From JBEKHI01 sp050012355 (GTDB lineage: Bacteria; Actinomycetota; Actinomycetes; Streptosporangiales; Streptosporangiaceae): a stretch of 36,828 nucleotides of DNA. The DNA lies in the NCBI GenBank assembly GCA_050012355.1, contig JBEKHI010000023.1, positions 1 to 36,828 of the forward strand, given 5' to 3'. Both the position numbers and the translations under genes were made by a program. The notes under the pieces were generated by a model. It was not told the origin of the DNA. It searched no databases and saw only the letters and a list, made by a program, of their open reading frames with translations. Shown one piece after another: positions 15,526 to 23,079 of the stretch (positions are counted from its first letter, which is position 1; every line of letters starts with the position of its first letter).

Positions 15526-16116
15526 ATGGCGGATCATCTGGAGATCGAGCGCAAATTCGACGTCGACCCCGGGTTCACGCTGCCCGACTTGTCGGCGGTG
15601 CCCGGCGTCGCCGCCGTCACCGGTCCGGAGGTCCACCAGCTGACCGCCGTCTACTACGACACGCCTGACCTGCTGCTCGCCGCCCATTCGGTCACGCTGC
15701 GGCGCCGCACCGGCGGCACCGACGCCGGCTGGCACCTGAAGCTGCCCGCCGGTCAGCCAGGCAGCCGACGCGAGTACCAGGAGCCGCTCGGCGACGAAAT
15801 ACCAGCGCGCCTGTCCGCGCTGGTCGGGGACATCACCGCAGGCGCTCCCCTCGCCCCCATCGCCACCCTTTCGACAAAACGGCGGGTCCTGATCCTCCGG
15901 TCCTCTGACGGCTCCCCCCGGGCAGAAATCGCCGACGACACGGTGACCGCCACCCGGGAAGGTTCAGCCCGGCCAACACTGGTCTGGCGGGAGATCGAGG
16001 TGGAGTCGGCGGACTCGGAAACCGACGTTATGGACGCGGCTGGCAAGGCGCTGACCAGCGCGGGCGCGCGTACGGCGAGCAGTGGATCCAAGCTTGGGCG
16101 CGTGCTGAAATCCTGA
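15526..16116 (+). CDS. CYTH domain-containing protein
   Basis: This 196-residue protein has the ExExK signature at E6, E8 and K10 (EIERKF) and alternating charged strands through the rest, which is the triphosphate tunnel fold. Members bind triphosphorylated ligands with divalent metal and act as inorganic triphosphatases, thiamine triphosphatases or adenylyl cyclases. No CHAD domain is fused, and none is encoded nearby, although the two often go together in actinobacteria. An inorganic triphosphatase is the likeliest role. The ATG is set by a TAGGCT box six bases upstream. Confidence 0.88.
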   Translation: MADHLEIERKFDVDPGFTLPDLSAVPGVAAVTGPEVHQLTAVYYDTPDLLLAAHSVTLRRRTGGTDAGWHLKLPAGQPGSRREYQEPLGDEIPARLSALVGDITAGAPLAPIATLSTKRRVLILRSSDGSPRAEIADDTVTATREGSARPTLVWREIEVESADSETDVMDAAGKALTSAGARTASSGSKLGRVLKS

Positions 16117-16185
16117 TTCAGAGGATACTCACAGGCGGTTCGGACCTTCTCTAGCCGGTTGGCGGTCATTCTTAATACGACCTGA

Positions 16186-16202
16186 GGCCGCTCATCGCGG
16201 CC
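16186..16202 (+). terminator. GC hairpin after the CYTH gene
   Basis: GGCCGC-TCATC-GCGGCC is a perfect 6-bp stem with a 5-nt loop, 70 bp downstream of the CYTH stop and upstream of the response-regulator gene. No T-run follows. Confidence 0.45.
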
Positions 16203-16273
16203 AGTAACGGTGCCAGCGGGTACACCGTTTAAGAATAAAGACAGCCGAACCGATTTAATGATTGAGCAGGGAC

Positions 16274-17008
16274 ATGCCTGACAATTCTGGCGTAAAGGCA
16301 GGAACGCAGCACGCGGACGGAAGCCCGGTCCGGGTGCTGGTGGTTGATGACGAGCCCAGCCTCGCTGAGCTGCTCGCGAGCGTGCTCCGGTATGAGGGCT
16401 GGAGCGTCCGCACCGCCGGCACCGGCGCCGAGGCGGTACGCGGGGCTCGTGAATTCAAGCCTGACGCCGTGGTGCTGGACATCATGCTTCCCGATTTCGA
16501 CGGCGTCGAGGTAATGCGCCGCATGCGATCGGACATTCCCGAGGTATGCGTGCTTTTCCTTACCGCGCGCGACGCGGTCGAGGACCGGGTGGCCGGGCTC
16601 ACCGCTGGCGGCGATGACTACGTCACCAAGCCGTTCAGCCTCGAGGAGGTACTCGCCCGGCTGCGGGGGCTGCTGCGCCGCGCGAACCTGGCCAGGACGA
16701 CCAGCGAAGGCTCGCTGGCGGTTGGCGACCTGACCATGGACGAGGACGCGCGCGAGGTGCGCCGGGCGGGTGAGCTCATCGACCTGACCGCCACCGAGTT
16801 CGAACTGCTGCGTTTCCTGATGCGCAACCCGCGCCGGGTGCTGTCCAAGGCTCAGATACTCGACCGGGTGTGGAATTACGATTTCGGCGGGCAGGCGCAC
16901 GTCGTGGAGCTGTACATCAGCTACCTGCGGAAGAAGATCGACGCCGGCCGTGAGCCGCTGATCCACACCGTCCGCGGCGTCGGGTACGTGCTCAAGCCGG
17001 CCGGGTAG
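16274..17008 (+). CDS. OmpR/PhoB-family response regulator
   Basis: This 244-residue regulator has a receiver domain with acidic D25 and D26, phosphoacceptor D69 (VVLDIMLPD), T97 and K119, and a C-terminal winged helix with ELLRFLMRNPRRVLS and HVVELYISYLRKKID. It resembles the PrrA/MprA/TcrA group of actinobacterial envelope regulators. The TAG stop shares its last base with the GTG start of the kinase gene, so the pair is coupled. I choose the ATG at 16274, preceded by GCAGGG; an in-frame TTG at 16262 is the alternative. The AT-rich leader at 16165-16260 contains the separated inverted arms ATTCTTAA and TTAAGAAT. Confidence 0.94.
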   Translation: MPDNSGVKAGTQHADGSPVRVLVVDDEPSLAELLASVLRYEGWSVRTAGTGAEAVRGAREFKPDAVVLDIMLPDFDGVEVMRRMRSDIPEVCVLFLTARDAVEDRVAGLTAGGDDYVTKPFSLEEVLARLRGLLRRANLARTTSEGSLAVGDLTMDEDAREVRRAGELIDLTATEFELLRFLMRNPRRVLSKAQILDRVWNYDFGGQAHVVELYISYLRKKIDAGREPLIHTVRGVGYVLKPAG

Positions 17009-18675
17009 TGTCGCGTCGTCCAGCGGGGTGGCGACGCCTGATGCTCCGCAGTCTGCGAGGCCGGGTCATCGCGGGCCTGGTAGTGCTGCTCGCCCTCGCA
17101 TGTGCCACGGTGGGCGTGACGGCGTACTTCGTCACGCGAAGCTCGGTATCGAACTCGCTGGACGCCCAGCTCCAGTCTGACACCAGCGTCTGGACAGCCT
17201 GCGCGGACTCGCCGCCGTTCGGCCACGATCACACGACTAGGCGGATCGTGGGACCCGGGTCTGGTTCCGCGGCGGATGCGCGGGTCTGCCCGGGGCTTGG
17301 CGACAAGACGTTCGGCGCGCGGCTGGCCCACGGGGTGTTCACCCTCCACGGGGTGGTACAAGACACCACCAGTGGCGCGAAAACCGTCGAGGTCAATCTG
17401 ACGGCCGCCGACCAGGCGACGCTCAAGGCGCTGCCGACCGAGCCGCTGCCGCCGACCGGCGAATCGCCGCCGACGTACACCAGGGACCTGCCCTCGCTCG
17501 GCGGCGATTACCGGCTGACGGCGGTGCGCGGCCAGGACGGCGCCATCCTGATCACCGGGCTGCCGATGGCCCTGATGAACCGGACGCTGAGCAACGTCGC
17601 GATCACCAGCCTCATCGTGTCCGCCGTGGTGCTGCTGCTGGCCGGGGTGCTCGGCACCTTGCTGGTCAGGCTGTCGCTGCGCCCGCTGGAGCGGGTCGCC
17701 TCCACCGCCACCCAGGTGGCCGACCTGCCGCTGGAATCCGGCGAGGTGGAGCTGCCCGCCGGGGTGCCCGACACCGACCCGGACACCGAGGCGGGCCGGG
17801 TCGGGTCGGCCTTCAACCGGATGCTCGGCCACATCCAGGCGACGCTGGCCAGGCGCGCGGCCAGCGAGGCGCGGCTGCGCCGGTTCGCCGCTGACGCGAG
17901 CCACGAGCTGCGCACCCCGCTGTCGTCGATTCGCGGATACGCGGAGCTAGCGTTGCGGCATCCGGGGCCGGTGCCGGATGATGTCACCCACGCGTTGCGC
18001 CGCGTCGAGGCCGAGTCGGCGCGGATGAGCGTGCTCGTCGACGACCTGCTGCTGCTGGCCAGGCTGGACGCGGGCCGCCCGCTGGCGAGCGAACCGGTGG
18101 ATCTGTCGCGGCTGGTCATCGACGCGATAAGCGATGCCCAGGTGGCCAGGTCCGACCACCGCTGGACGCTTGAGCTGCCCGATGACCCAGTCCAAGCGCC
18201 AGGGGACGTCATGCGGCTGCATCAGGTGGTCGCCAACCTGCTGAGCAACGCGGGGCGGCACACCCCGGCCGGGACCACGATCAGCCTGCGGCTGACGGTG
18301 AACCCGGACCCGCCCGCCGACGCGGCGACGGCCGCCGACGGGGCCGCCTACGTACGGCGCGGCGAAGTCCCGCCGTCACCGCTGGTGGAGGTGAGCGTGA
18401 CCGACGACGGGCCCGGCGTGCCGCCGGAACTGCTCCCCGAGCTGTTCGAGCGCTTCACCAGGGCCGACACCGCCAGGACGCACAGCGACGGCGCGTCGAC
18501 CGGGCTCGGCCTGGCGATCGTGGACGCCGTGATCGCGGCGCACAAGGGCTGCATCACGGTCACCAGCCGCCCCGGGATGACACGGTTCACCATCACGCTG
18601 ACCGGGATGCCGGGGGCCGATGTCTCACCAGCGAAGCAGCGCGCCGGACGGCGAACGCTGCACCGGAACTCGTAG
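17008..18675 (+). CDS. HAMP-containing sensor histidine kinase
   Basis: This 555-residue kinase pairs with the OmpR-type regulator just upstream. Helix 1 is at about 20-40, followed by an outer sensing domain of some 150 residues. Helix 2 is near 191-217, then a HAMP linker. HisKA has the motif FAADASHELRTPLSSI with H299. HATPase has the N box NLLSNAGRHTPAG, then DDGPGVPPE and TGLGLAIVDAV. An insertion of about 15 acidic and alanine-rich residues (DPPADAATAADG) separates two strands of the ATPase domain. The start is GTG at 17008; ATG 17041 is a possible alternative. The glycosyltransferase genes downstream could be targets, but a large palindrome lies between. Confidence 0.94.
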   Translation: MSRRPAGWRRLMLRSLRGRVIAGLVVLLALACATVGVTAYFVTRSSVSNSLDAQLQSDTSVWTACADSPPFGHDHTTRRIVGPGSGSAADARVCPGLGDKTFGARLAHGVFTLHGVVQDTTSGAKTVEVNLTAADQATLKALPTEPLPPTGESPPTYTRDLPSLGGDYRLTAVRGQDGAILITGLPMALMNRTLSNVAITSLIVSAVVLLLAGVLGTLLVRLSLRPLERVASTATQVADLPLESGEVELPAGVPDTDPDTEAGRVGSAFNRMLGHIQATLARRAASEARLRRFAADASHELRTPLSSIRGYAELALRHPGPVPDDVTHALRRVEAESARMSVLVDDLLLLARLDAGRPLASEPVDLSRLVIDAISDAQVARSDHRWTLELPDDPVQAPGDVMRLHQVVANLLSNAGRHTPAGTTISLRLTVNPDPPADAATAADGAAYVRRGEVPPSPLVEVSVTDDGPGVPPELLPELFERFTRADTARTHSDGASTGLGLAIVDAVIAAHKGCITVTSRPGMTRFTITLTGMPGADVSPAKQRAGRRTLHRNS

Positions 18676-18711
18676 TCCCGCCTCGGCGCCGGGGCCATCC
18701 CCTCTCCCCGA

Positions 18712-18767
18712 CCCCATGGATGTCCCAGCGCTGGGGGTATAGCGCCAGCGCTGGGACATCCATGGGG
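18712..18767. repeat. Palindromic element 3 (23-bp perfect arms)
   Basis: Two perfect 23-bp arms (18712-18734 and 18745-18767) flank the 10-nt loop GGGTATAGCG. Each arm ends in the self-complementary CCAGCGCTGG. The loop shares TATAG with the element at 3-50. It lies 37 bp after the kinase stop and 126 bp before the GT2 gene. A tandem TGGGGGTTGC (18773-18782, 18783-18792) and a CTCTGAG/CTCAGAG pair (18804, 18830) follow in the same spacer. Confidence 0.9.
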
Positions 18768-18892
18768 GTCTCTGGGGGTTGCTGGGGGTTGCTTCTGCGG
18801 AACCTCTGAGGCTCTCAGCTTTCAGGTGACTCAGAGACGGGGCAGACCAGTGGTGGAGTCGGTGCTGAAGCTGGGCACGCAGACTCGCTGGC

Positions 18893-20113
18893 ATGATCCC
18901 CCAAGTGGAAATTGTGGTGCCGGTGCGGAACGAGGAACATGACCTCGGTCCCAGCGTCCGGCGTCTTGTGACGTACTTGCGGGAGAGTTTCCCGTTCACC
19001 GCCCGGGTCACGATCGCCGACAACGGGAGCACCGACGGGACCTGGCTCATCGCGTGCGCGCTCGAGGCCGAGTTCGCCGAGGTCCGCGCGGCGCACCTCG
19101 ACCAGCCGGGTCGCGGGCGGGCGCTGCGATCGCTGTGGGAGCGCAGCGACGCCGAGGTGTTCGCGTACATGGATGTCGATCTGTCGACCGACCTGAACGC
19201 GCTGCTTCCCCTCGTGGCGCCGTTGCTGTCCGGGCACAGCGACCTGGCCATCGGTTCCAGGCTGGGACGCGGTGCCCGGGTGATCCGCGGTCCGAAACGG
19301 GAACTCATCTCGCGCTCCTACAACATGCTGCTGCGAACCACGCTGGCCGCCGGGTTCTCCGACGCGCAATGCGGGTTCAAGGCCATCCGCGCGGAGGCGG
19401 CCCGTGCGCTGCTGCCGCTGGTCGCCGACAACGCCTGGTTTTTCGACACCGAGCTGCTGGTCCTGGCCGAACGCGCCGGGCTGCGCATCCACGAGATCCC
19501 CGTCGACTGGATCGACGACACCGACTCGCGGGTCGACATCGTGGGCACCGCGCTCGCGGACCTGCGCGGCGTCGTCCGGCTGCGCACCGGGCTGTCGCGG
19601 GGCACGATCAAGGTCCCGGTGCTGCGGGCGACGTCACTGCGCCGGCCCGCGCTGACGGTGCAGATCGCGCGGTTCGCCGTGATCGGCTTGCTGAGCACGG
19701 CGCTCTATGTCCTCTTGTACCTGCTGCTGCGGACCTGGGCGCCGGCCCAGGCGGCCAACGCGGTCGCGCTGCTGATCACCGCGGTCGGCAACACCGCGGC
19801 CAACCGGCGCGTCACGTTCGGGATCAAGGGACGTGGCGGCGCGGCGCGGCACCAGGCTCGTGGCCTGATCGCTTTCGGGCTCGGGCTCGGGCTCAGCGCG
19901 GGGGCCCTCGCCATGCTGCACGCCCTGGTCACGGCGCCTGGCCGCGGCCTCGAGGTCTCGGTCCTGATCGGTGCCAACCTCGCCGCGACCGCTCTGCGAT
20001 TCGTCCTTTACCGCAGCTGGGTTTTCGATGCCCCCACGGCCGCCGAGGGGCTAGCTCCGGTGCCGTCGCTGCGCCACCAGCCGTCCGAGCCCGCCTACAG
20101 GAGCCTCAAATGA
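18893..20113 (+). CDS. GT2 glycosyltransferase fused to a GtrA-like membrane domain
   Basis: This 406-residue protein is a two-domain fusion. Residues 5-225 form a GT-A, dolichol-phosphate-mannose-synthase-like transferase with VVPVRNEEHDLG, ADNGSTDGT and the metal-binding YMDVDLSTD. Residues 250-390 form a GtrA-like domain of four helices (RFAVIGLLSTALYVLL, VGNTAANRRVTF), which in related systems flips the lipid-linked sugar. It probably makes and presents a polyprenyl-phosphate sugar that the GT39 enzyme encoded downstream uses. The ATGA overlap with that gene supports a shared pathway. Sugar identity is not visible. Confidence 0.9.
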   Translation: MIPQVEIVVPVRNEEHDLGPSVRRLVTYLRESFPFTARVTIADNGSTDGTWLIACALEAEFAEVRAAHLDQPGRGRALRSLWERSDAEVFAYMDVDLSTDLNALLPLVAPLLSGHSDLAIGSRLGRGARVIRGPKRELISRSYNMLLRTTLAAGFSDAQCGFKAIRAEAARALLPLVADNAWFFDTELLVLAERAGLRIHEIPVDWIDDTDSRVDIVGTALADLRGVVRLRTGLSRGTIKVPVLRATSLRRPALTVQIARFAVIGLLSTALYVLLYLLLRTWAPAQAANAVALLITAVGNTAANRRVTFGIKGRGGAARHQARGLIAFGLGLGLSAGALAMLHALVTAPGRGLEVSVLIGANLAATALRFVLYRSWVFDAPTAAEGLAPVPSLRHQPSEPAYRSLK

Positions 20114-22185
20114 CCACGACCGCACTCCCCCGTCACGCGACCCCGTCCTCGCCGCCGCCCGGCCGGCTGCGCCGGCTAGTGCGCGGGCCGTCGGCGGACC
20201 CGCGCTGGGCACGCCCGTCCCTGCTGGCCGTGCTGGCCATCACGGCCCTGCTCTACCTGTGGGATCTGAGCCGCAACGGGTACGCCAACGACTTCTACGC
20301 CGCCGCGGTGCAGGCCGGGACGAAGAGCTGGAAGGCGTTCTTCTTCGGGTCCTTCGACTCCTCCAGCTTCATCACCGTGGACAAGACACCCGCCTCGTTG
20401 TGGGTCATGGAGATTTCCGGGCGGCTGTTCGGCTTCAATACCTGGTCGATTCTGGTGCCGCAGGCGCTGGAGGGCGTCGCGTCCGTCGGGTTGCTGTACG
20501 CGGCGGTGCGCAGGTGGTTCGGGCCGCCGGCGGCTCTCGCCGCCGCCGTGGTGCTCGCGCTGACTCCGGTCGCGGCGCTGATGTTCCGGTTCAACAACCC
20601 GGACGCGCTGCTCGTTCTGCTGATGACGGCCGCCGCCTACGCGGTGACGATCGCGATCGAGAAGGGCAAGACCCGGTGGCTCGTGCTGTGCGGGGTGCTG
20701 ATCGGGTTCGCGTTCCTGGCCAAGATGCTGCAGGCCTTCCTGGTGCTGCCCGGCTTCGCGCTCGCGTACCTGTGGGCGGGCCCTGGGCGGCTGCGGCGCC
20801 GGATCTGGCAGACGCTCGCTGGCCTGGGCGGGGTGATCGCCGGCGCCGGCTGGTGGGTGGCGATCGCCGAACTGGTCCCCGCCGCCGACCGGCCGTACTT
20901 CGGCGGCTCGACCGACAACAACATCCTGGAACTCGCCTTCGGCTACAACGGCCTGGGACGGCTGGATGGTTCGGAGACGGGTGGCCTGGGCAACACCGGC
21001 GGGGCAACGGGGGTCTTCCGGTTGTTCCACTCCGAGTTTGGCGGGCAGATCAGCTGGCTGCTCCCGGCGGCGCTGATCGCGCTGGCGGCACTGCTGTGGG
21101 TGTCGCGGCGCGCGCCGCGTACGTCGCGCACCCGGGCGTTCGCGGTGCTGTGGGGCGGCTGGCTGCAGATCACCGGCGTGACGTTCAGGTACATGCAGGG
21201 CATCATCCACCCGTATTACATGGTGGCGCTCGCCCCCGCCATCGCCGCCCTAGTCGGAGTAGGCGCCGCCGCCGTATGGCAGCACGGCCTTGGCTGGGCC
21301 GGTCGCTCCGCGGTGGCCGCGGCGATTCTGGTCACCGGGATCTGGTCGTTCGTCCTGCTGGACCGGACGCCGGACTGGCTGCCGTGGCTGCGCTGGCTGG
21401 TGCTGGTCGCGGGCATCCTTTGCGCCGGCTGGGTGCTGCTGACCGGCGCATGGCAGCGGCGCGGCACGGCGGTCACCGCGATCGGGGTCGGCCTAGCGGT
21501 CATCGCCGGGCTCGGCGGACCGGTCGCGTACACGCTGGACACGGTGAACAGCACGCACACCGGATCGATCCCGTCCGCGGGGCCTGCCTCTGCCTCCAGC
21601 TTCGGCGGGGCTCCTGGCGGCGGGACCGGTACTGGGGGTGCTGGCGGGTTTGGTGGCCACGGGACTGCTGGCGGGCGGACTGGTGGCGGCGGGTCGGCGC
21701 CCTCGGGGTCGGCTCCGTCCGGATCTGCCTCGGGCGGGTCGCGGCCGAGCGGGACGCGCGGCGGCTTCGGTGGCGGGTCGGCTGGCGGCCGTACTCACGG
21801 CGGCGGGTCGGCTGGCGGTATGGGCGGCCTGTCCGGCGAGACGTCGGTGAGCAGCGCGCTGGTGAAGCTGCTGGAAAAGGACGCCGCCGACTACAAATGG
21901 GTCGCGGCGACCGAGGGGTCACAGGAGGCCGCTCCGCTGGAACTCGCGACCGGCGGCGACGCGGTGATGGCGATCGGCGGATTCAACGGCACCGACCCCG
22001 CCCCGACGCTCGCCGAGTTCGAGGCCATGGTGGCCAAGCACGAGATCCACTACTACATCGGCAGCGACAGCGAGAGCTTCGGCGGCGGTACCGGATCGTC
22101 GGCGATTGCCAAGTGGGTCGCGGCCCACTTCAAGTCCGAGACCGTCGACGGCACGACGGTCTACAACCTCACCAAGGCGAAGTAG
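20110..22185 (+). CDS. GT39 (ArnT/YkcB-like) glycosyltransferase with glycine-rich linker
   Basis: This 691-residue membrane enzyme has about twelve helices. The first outer loop carries GYANDFYAAAVQAG, with the family's acidic site, and FITVDKTPASLWV follows as in YkcB-type members. After the helices comes a linker of about 80 residues made almost wholly of Gly, Ser, Ala and Thr, then a soluble outer domain of about 115 residues ending at YNLTKAK. The family moves sugars from polyprenyl phosphate onto wall or lipid acceptors. The ATG overlaps the GT2-GtrA stop; the frame stays open upstream only as a shadow of that gene. The linker probably holds the C-terminal domain away from the membrane. 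Confidence 0.9.
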   Translation: MTTTALPRHATPSSPPPGRLRRLVRGPSADPRWARPSLLAVLAITALLYLWDLSRNGYANDFYAAAVQAGTKSWKAFFFGSFDSSSFITVDKTPASLWVMEISGRLFGFNTWSILVPQALEGVASVGLLYAAVRRWFGPPAALAAAVVLALTPVAALMFRFNNPDALLVLLMTAAAYAVTIAIEKGKTRWLVLCGVLIGFAFLAKMLQAFLVLPGFALAYLWAGPGRLRRRIWQTLAGLGGVIAGAGWWVAIAELVPAADRPYFGGSTDNNILELAFGYNGLGRLDGSETGGLGNTGGATGVFRLFHSEFGGQISWLLPAALIALAALLWVSRRAPRTSRTRAFAVLWGGWLQITGVTFRYMQGIIHPYYMVALAPAIAALVGVGAAAVWQHGLGWAGRSAVAAAILVTGIWSFVLLDRTPDWLPWLRWLVLVAGILCAGWVLLTGAWQRRGTAVTAIGVGLAVIAGLGGPVAYTLDTVNSTHTGSIPSAGPASASSFGGAPGGGTGTGGAGGFGGHGTAGGRTGGGGSAPSGSAPSGSASGGSRPSGTRGGFGGGSAGGRTHGGGSAGGMGGLSGETSVSSALVKLLEKDAADYKWVAATEGSQEAAPLELATGGDAVMAIGGFNGTDPAPTLAEFEAMVAKHEIHYYIGSDSESFGGGTGSSAIAKWVAAHFKSETVDGTTVYNLTKAK
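21601..21835 (+). repeat. Glycine-rich low-complexity coding stretch
   Basis: The DNA encoding the GT39 linker is a run of degenerate GGC/GGG, TCG and GCC codons, with short repeats such as GGCGGGTCGGCTGGCGG near 21773 and 21801. It is prone to slippage and may vary in length between strains. In the same stretch the opposite strand reads as an Arg/Pro-rich frame that I treat as a shadow. Confidence 0.7.
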
Positions 22186-22235
22186 CCCGCAGTTAAGGGT
22201 GAGGCTCATGTGACTCAAATATCCGAGTCGCGGTG

Positions 22236-22309
22236 CTTCTACAAGCCTGTCGATGGGTCATTGCTGGGGGAATAGCCCCGGTAATGGCCCATCGACAGCG
22301 GTGTAGAAG
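22236..22309. repeat. Palindromic element 4 (long imperfect hairpin)
   Basis: Arms of about 35 bp pair with a few mismatches around the loop AATAG (22271-22275): CTTCTAC at 22236 pairs with GTAGAAG at 22303, and TGTCGATGGGTCATT pairs with AATGGCCCATCGACA. The core CGATG-GGT-CAT is shared with element 2. It lies between the convergent GT39 and nitroreductase genes. The mismatched bases in the two arms are mostly G/A changes, which keep G-T pairing in RNA. The nitroreductase frame crosses it and stops in its far arm. Confidence 0.85.
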
Positions 22310-23030
22310 GTCCCGTGCGGCCACACCAGTCATGCTGACCCCTCAGGGCACGCGGGTGGCTAGGGGCACATGGGGGCACGCGGCGGCTGGGGGCGGGACC
22401 GCGCGGGCCGGTTACCAGGGCACGCGGGCGGATTAACCAGGCCGCGCGGTGGACTAGGTCTTCCAGTGACTTGCGGGGGCGGGAGGTGCCGGAGCCGCCG
22501 GGGTCCTTGGGGAGATCCGGGTAGCCGACGGCGACCGCGCCGATGGGCGTCCACACCTCAGGAACGTTAAACGCCCCGCGGAACTCGTCCATATCCTCTG
22601 GCGGGATACCGAAGAACAGCGCACCGAGGCCGTCGTCGACCGTCTGGAGCAGCACAAGCAGCGCGGCCATCCCGGTGTCGATGTACCAGTACGGAACCGG
22701 CCAGTGAGCTTCGTCGCGGTCGGTCCAGCCCTTGTCCTGCTCGGCGTACCGGTCAAGGTAGACGTCCTTATTGGCCAGCGGGACGATAACCAGCGGGGCG
22801 TTCGGCAACTTGGCGAATGTCCCCTCGGCGAAGTCGTCGCCGAAAATGGCCCACAGCCTCCCGGTCTGCTCGGCGCCCTCGAGTACGAGGTAGGCCTGAC
22901 CCTGGCTGAACCCCGCCGATGGCGCGCGGTTCGCCGCCCGTAGCAACCGGTCGGTCGTGCCTTCCGGAAGAGGTTCGTTAGTAAAGGCGCGCACCATCCG
23001 GCGCCGCTTTATGACGTCAGTGAATTCCAC
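22239..23030 (-). CDS. Nitroreductase family protein with aberrant C-terminal tail
   Basis: The conserved part, about 197 residues from the GTG at 23030, is an FMN-dependent nitroreductase domain. FTDVIKRRRMVRAFTNEPLP holds the FMN-phosphate-binding arginines, and ANRAPSAGFSQGQAYLVLE and DGLGALFFGIPPEDMDEF follow. Members reduce nitro compounds, quinones or related electron acceptors with NAD(P)H. After RKSLEDLVHRAAW, where the family normally ends, the frame continues for about 66 Pro/Arg-rich residues through a GC repeat and a palindrome and stops at 22239 inside that palindrome. The tail looks like acquired read-through, not a domain. A TATCCT box six bases before the GTG, with CTGACA 17 bp further up, fixes the start. 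Confidence 0.85.
   Translation of the reverse strand: MEFTDVIKRRRMVRAFTNEPLPEGTTDRLLRAANRAPSAGFSQGQAYLVLEGAEQTGRLWAIFGDDFAEGTFAKLPNAPLVIVPLANKDVYLDRYAEQDKGWTDRDEAHWPVPYWYIDTGMAALLVLLQTVDDGLGALFFGIPPEDMDEFRGAFNVPEVWTPIGAVAVGYPDLPKDPGGSGTSRPRKSLEDLVHRAAWLIRPRALVTGPRGPAPSRRVPPCAPSHPRALRGQHDWCGRTGPSTPLSMGHYRGYSPSNDPSTGL
22346..22431. repeat. Three degenerate copies of a 14-bp GC repeat
   Basis: GGGCACGCGGGTGG (22346), GGGCACGCGGCGG (22374) and GGGCACGCGGGCGG (22418) are near copies. They lie where the nitroreductase frame runs beyond its conserved domain, which suggests this stretch was non-coding before. Confidence 0.6.
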
Positions 23031-23036
23031 CGGGAC

Positions 23037-23065
23037 AGGATAGCCCTTACGACACCGGGTGTCAG
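23037..23065 (-). promoter_or_regulatory. Promoter and palindrome of the nitroreductase gene
   Basis: On the minus strand CTGACA (23060-23065) and TATCCT (23037-23042) are 17 bp apart, with the GTG start six bases after the -10 box. The 13-bp palindrome GACACCGGGTGTC (23051-23063) overlaps the -35 box and spacer, a position suited to a repressor. The neighbouring TetR binds a different-looking motif. Confidence 0.6.
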
Positions 23066-23079
23066 TACGGAAGACCAGC

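Noticed and set aside
19054..20109. Upstream extension of the GT39 gene to give a 1043-residue protein
   Set aside because: The extra part is an Arg/Ala/Pro-rich shadow of the GT2-GtrA gene; the ATGA overlap at 20110 gives the normal start.
22346..22431. Possible CRISPR or integron-type array
   Set aside because: The three 14-bp copies are degenerate, unequally spaced and without uniform spacers or cas genes.
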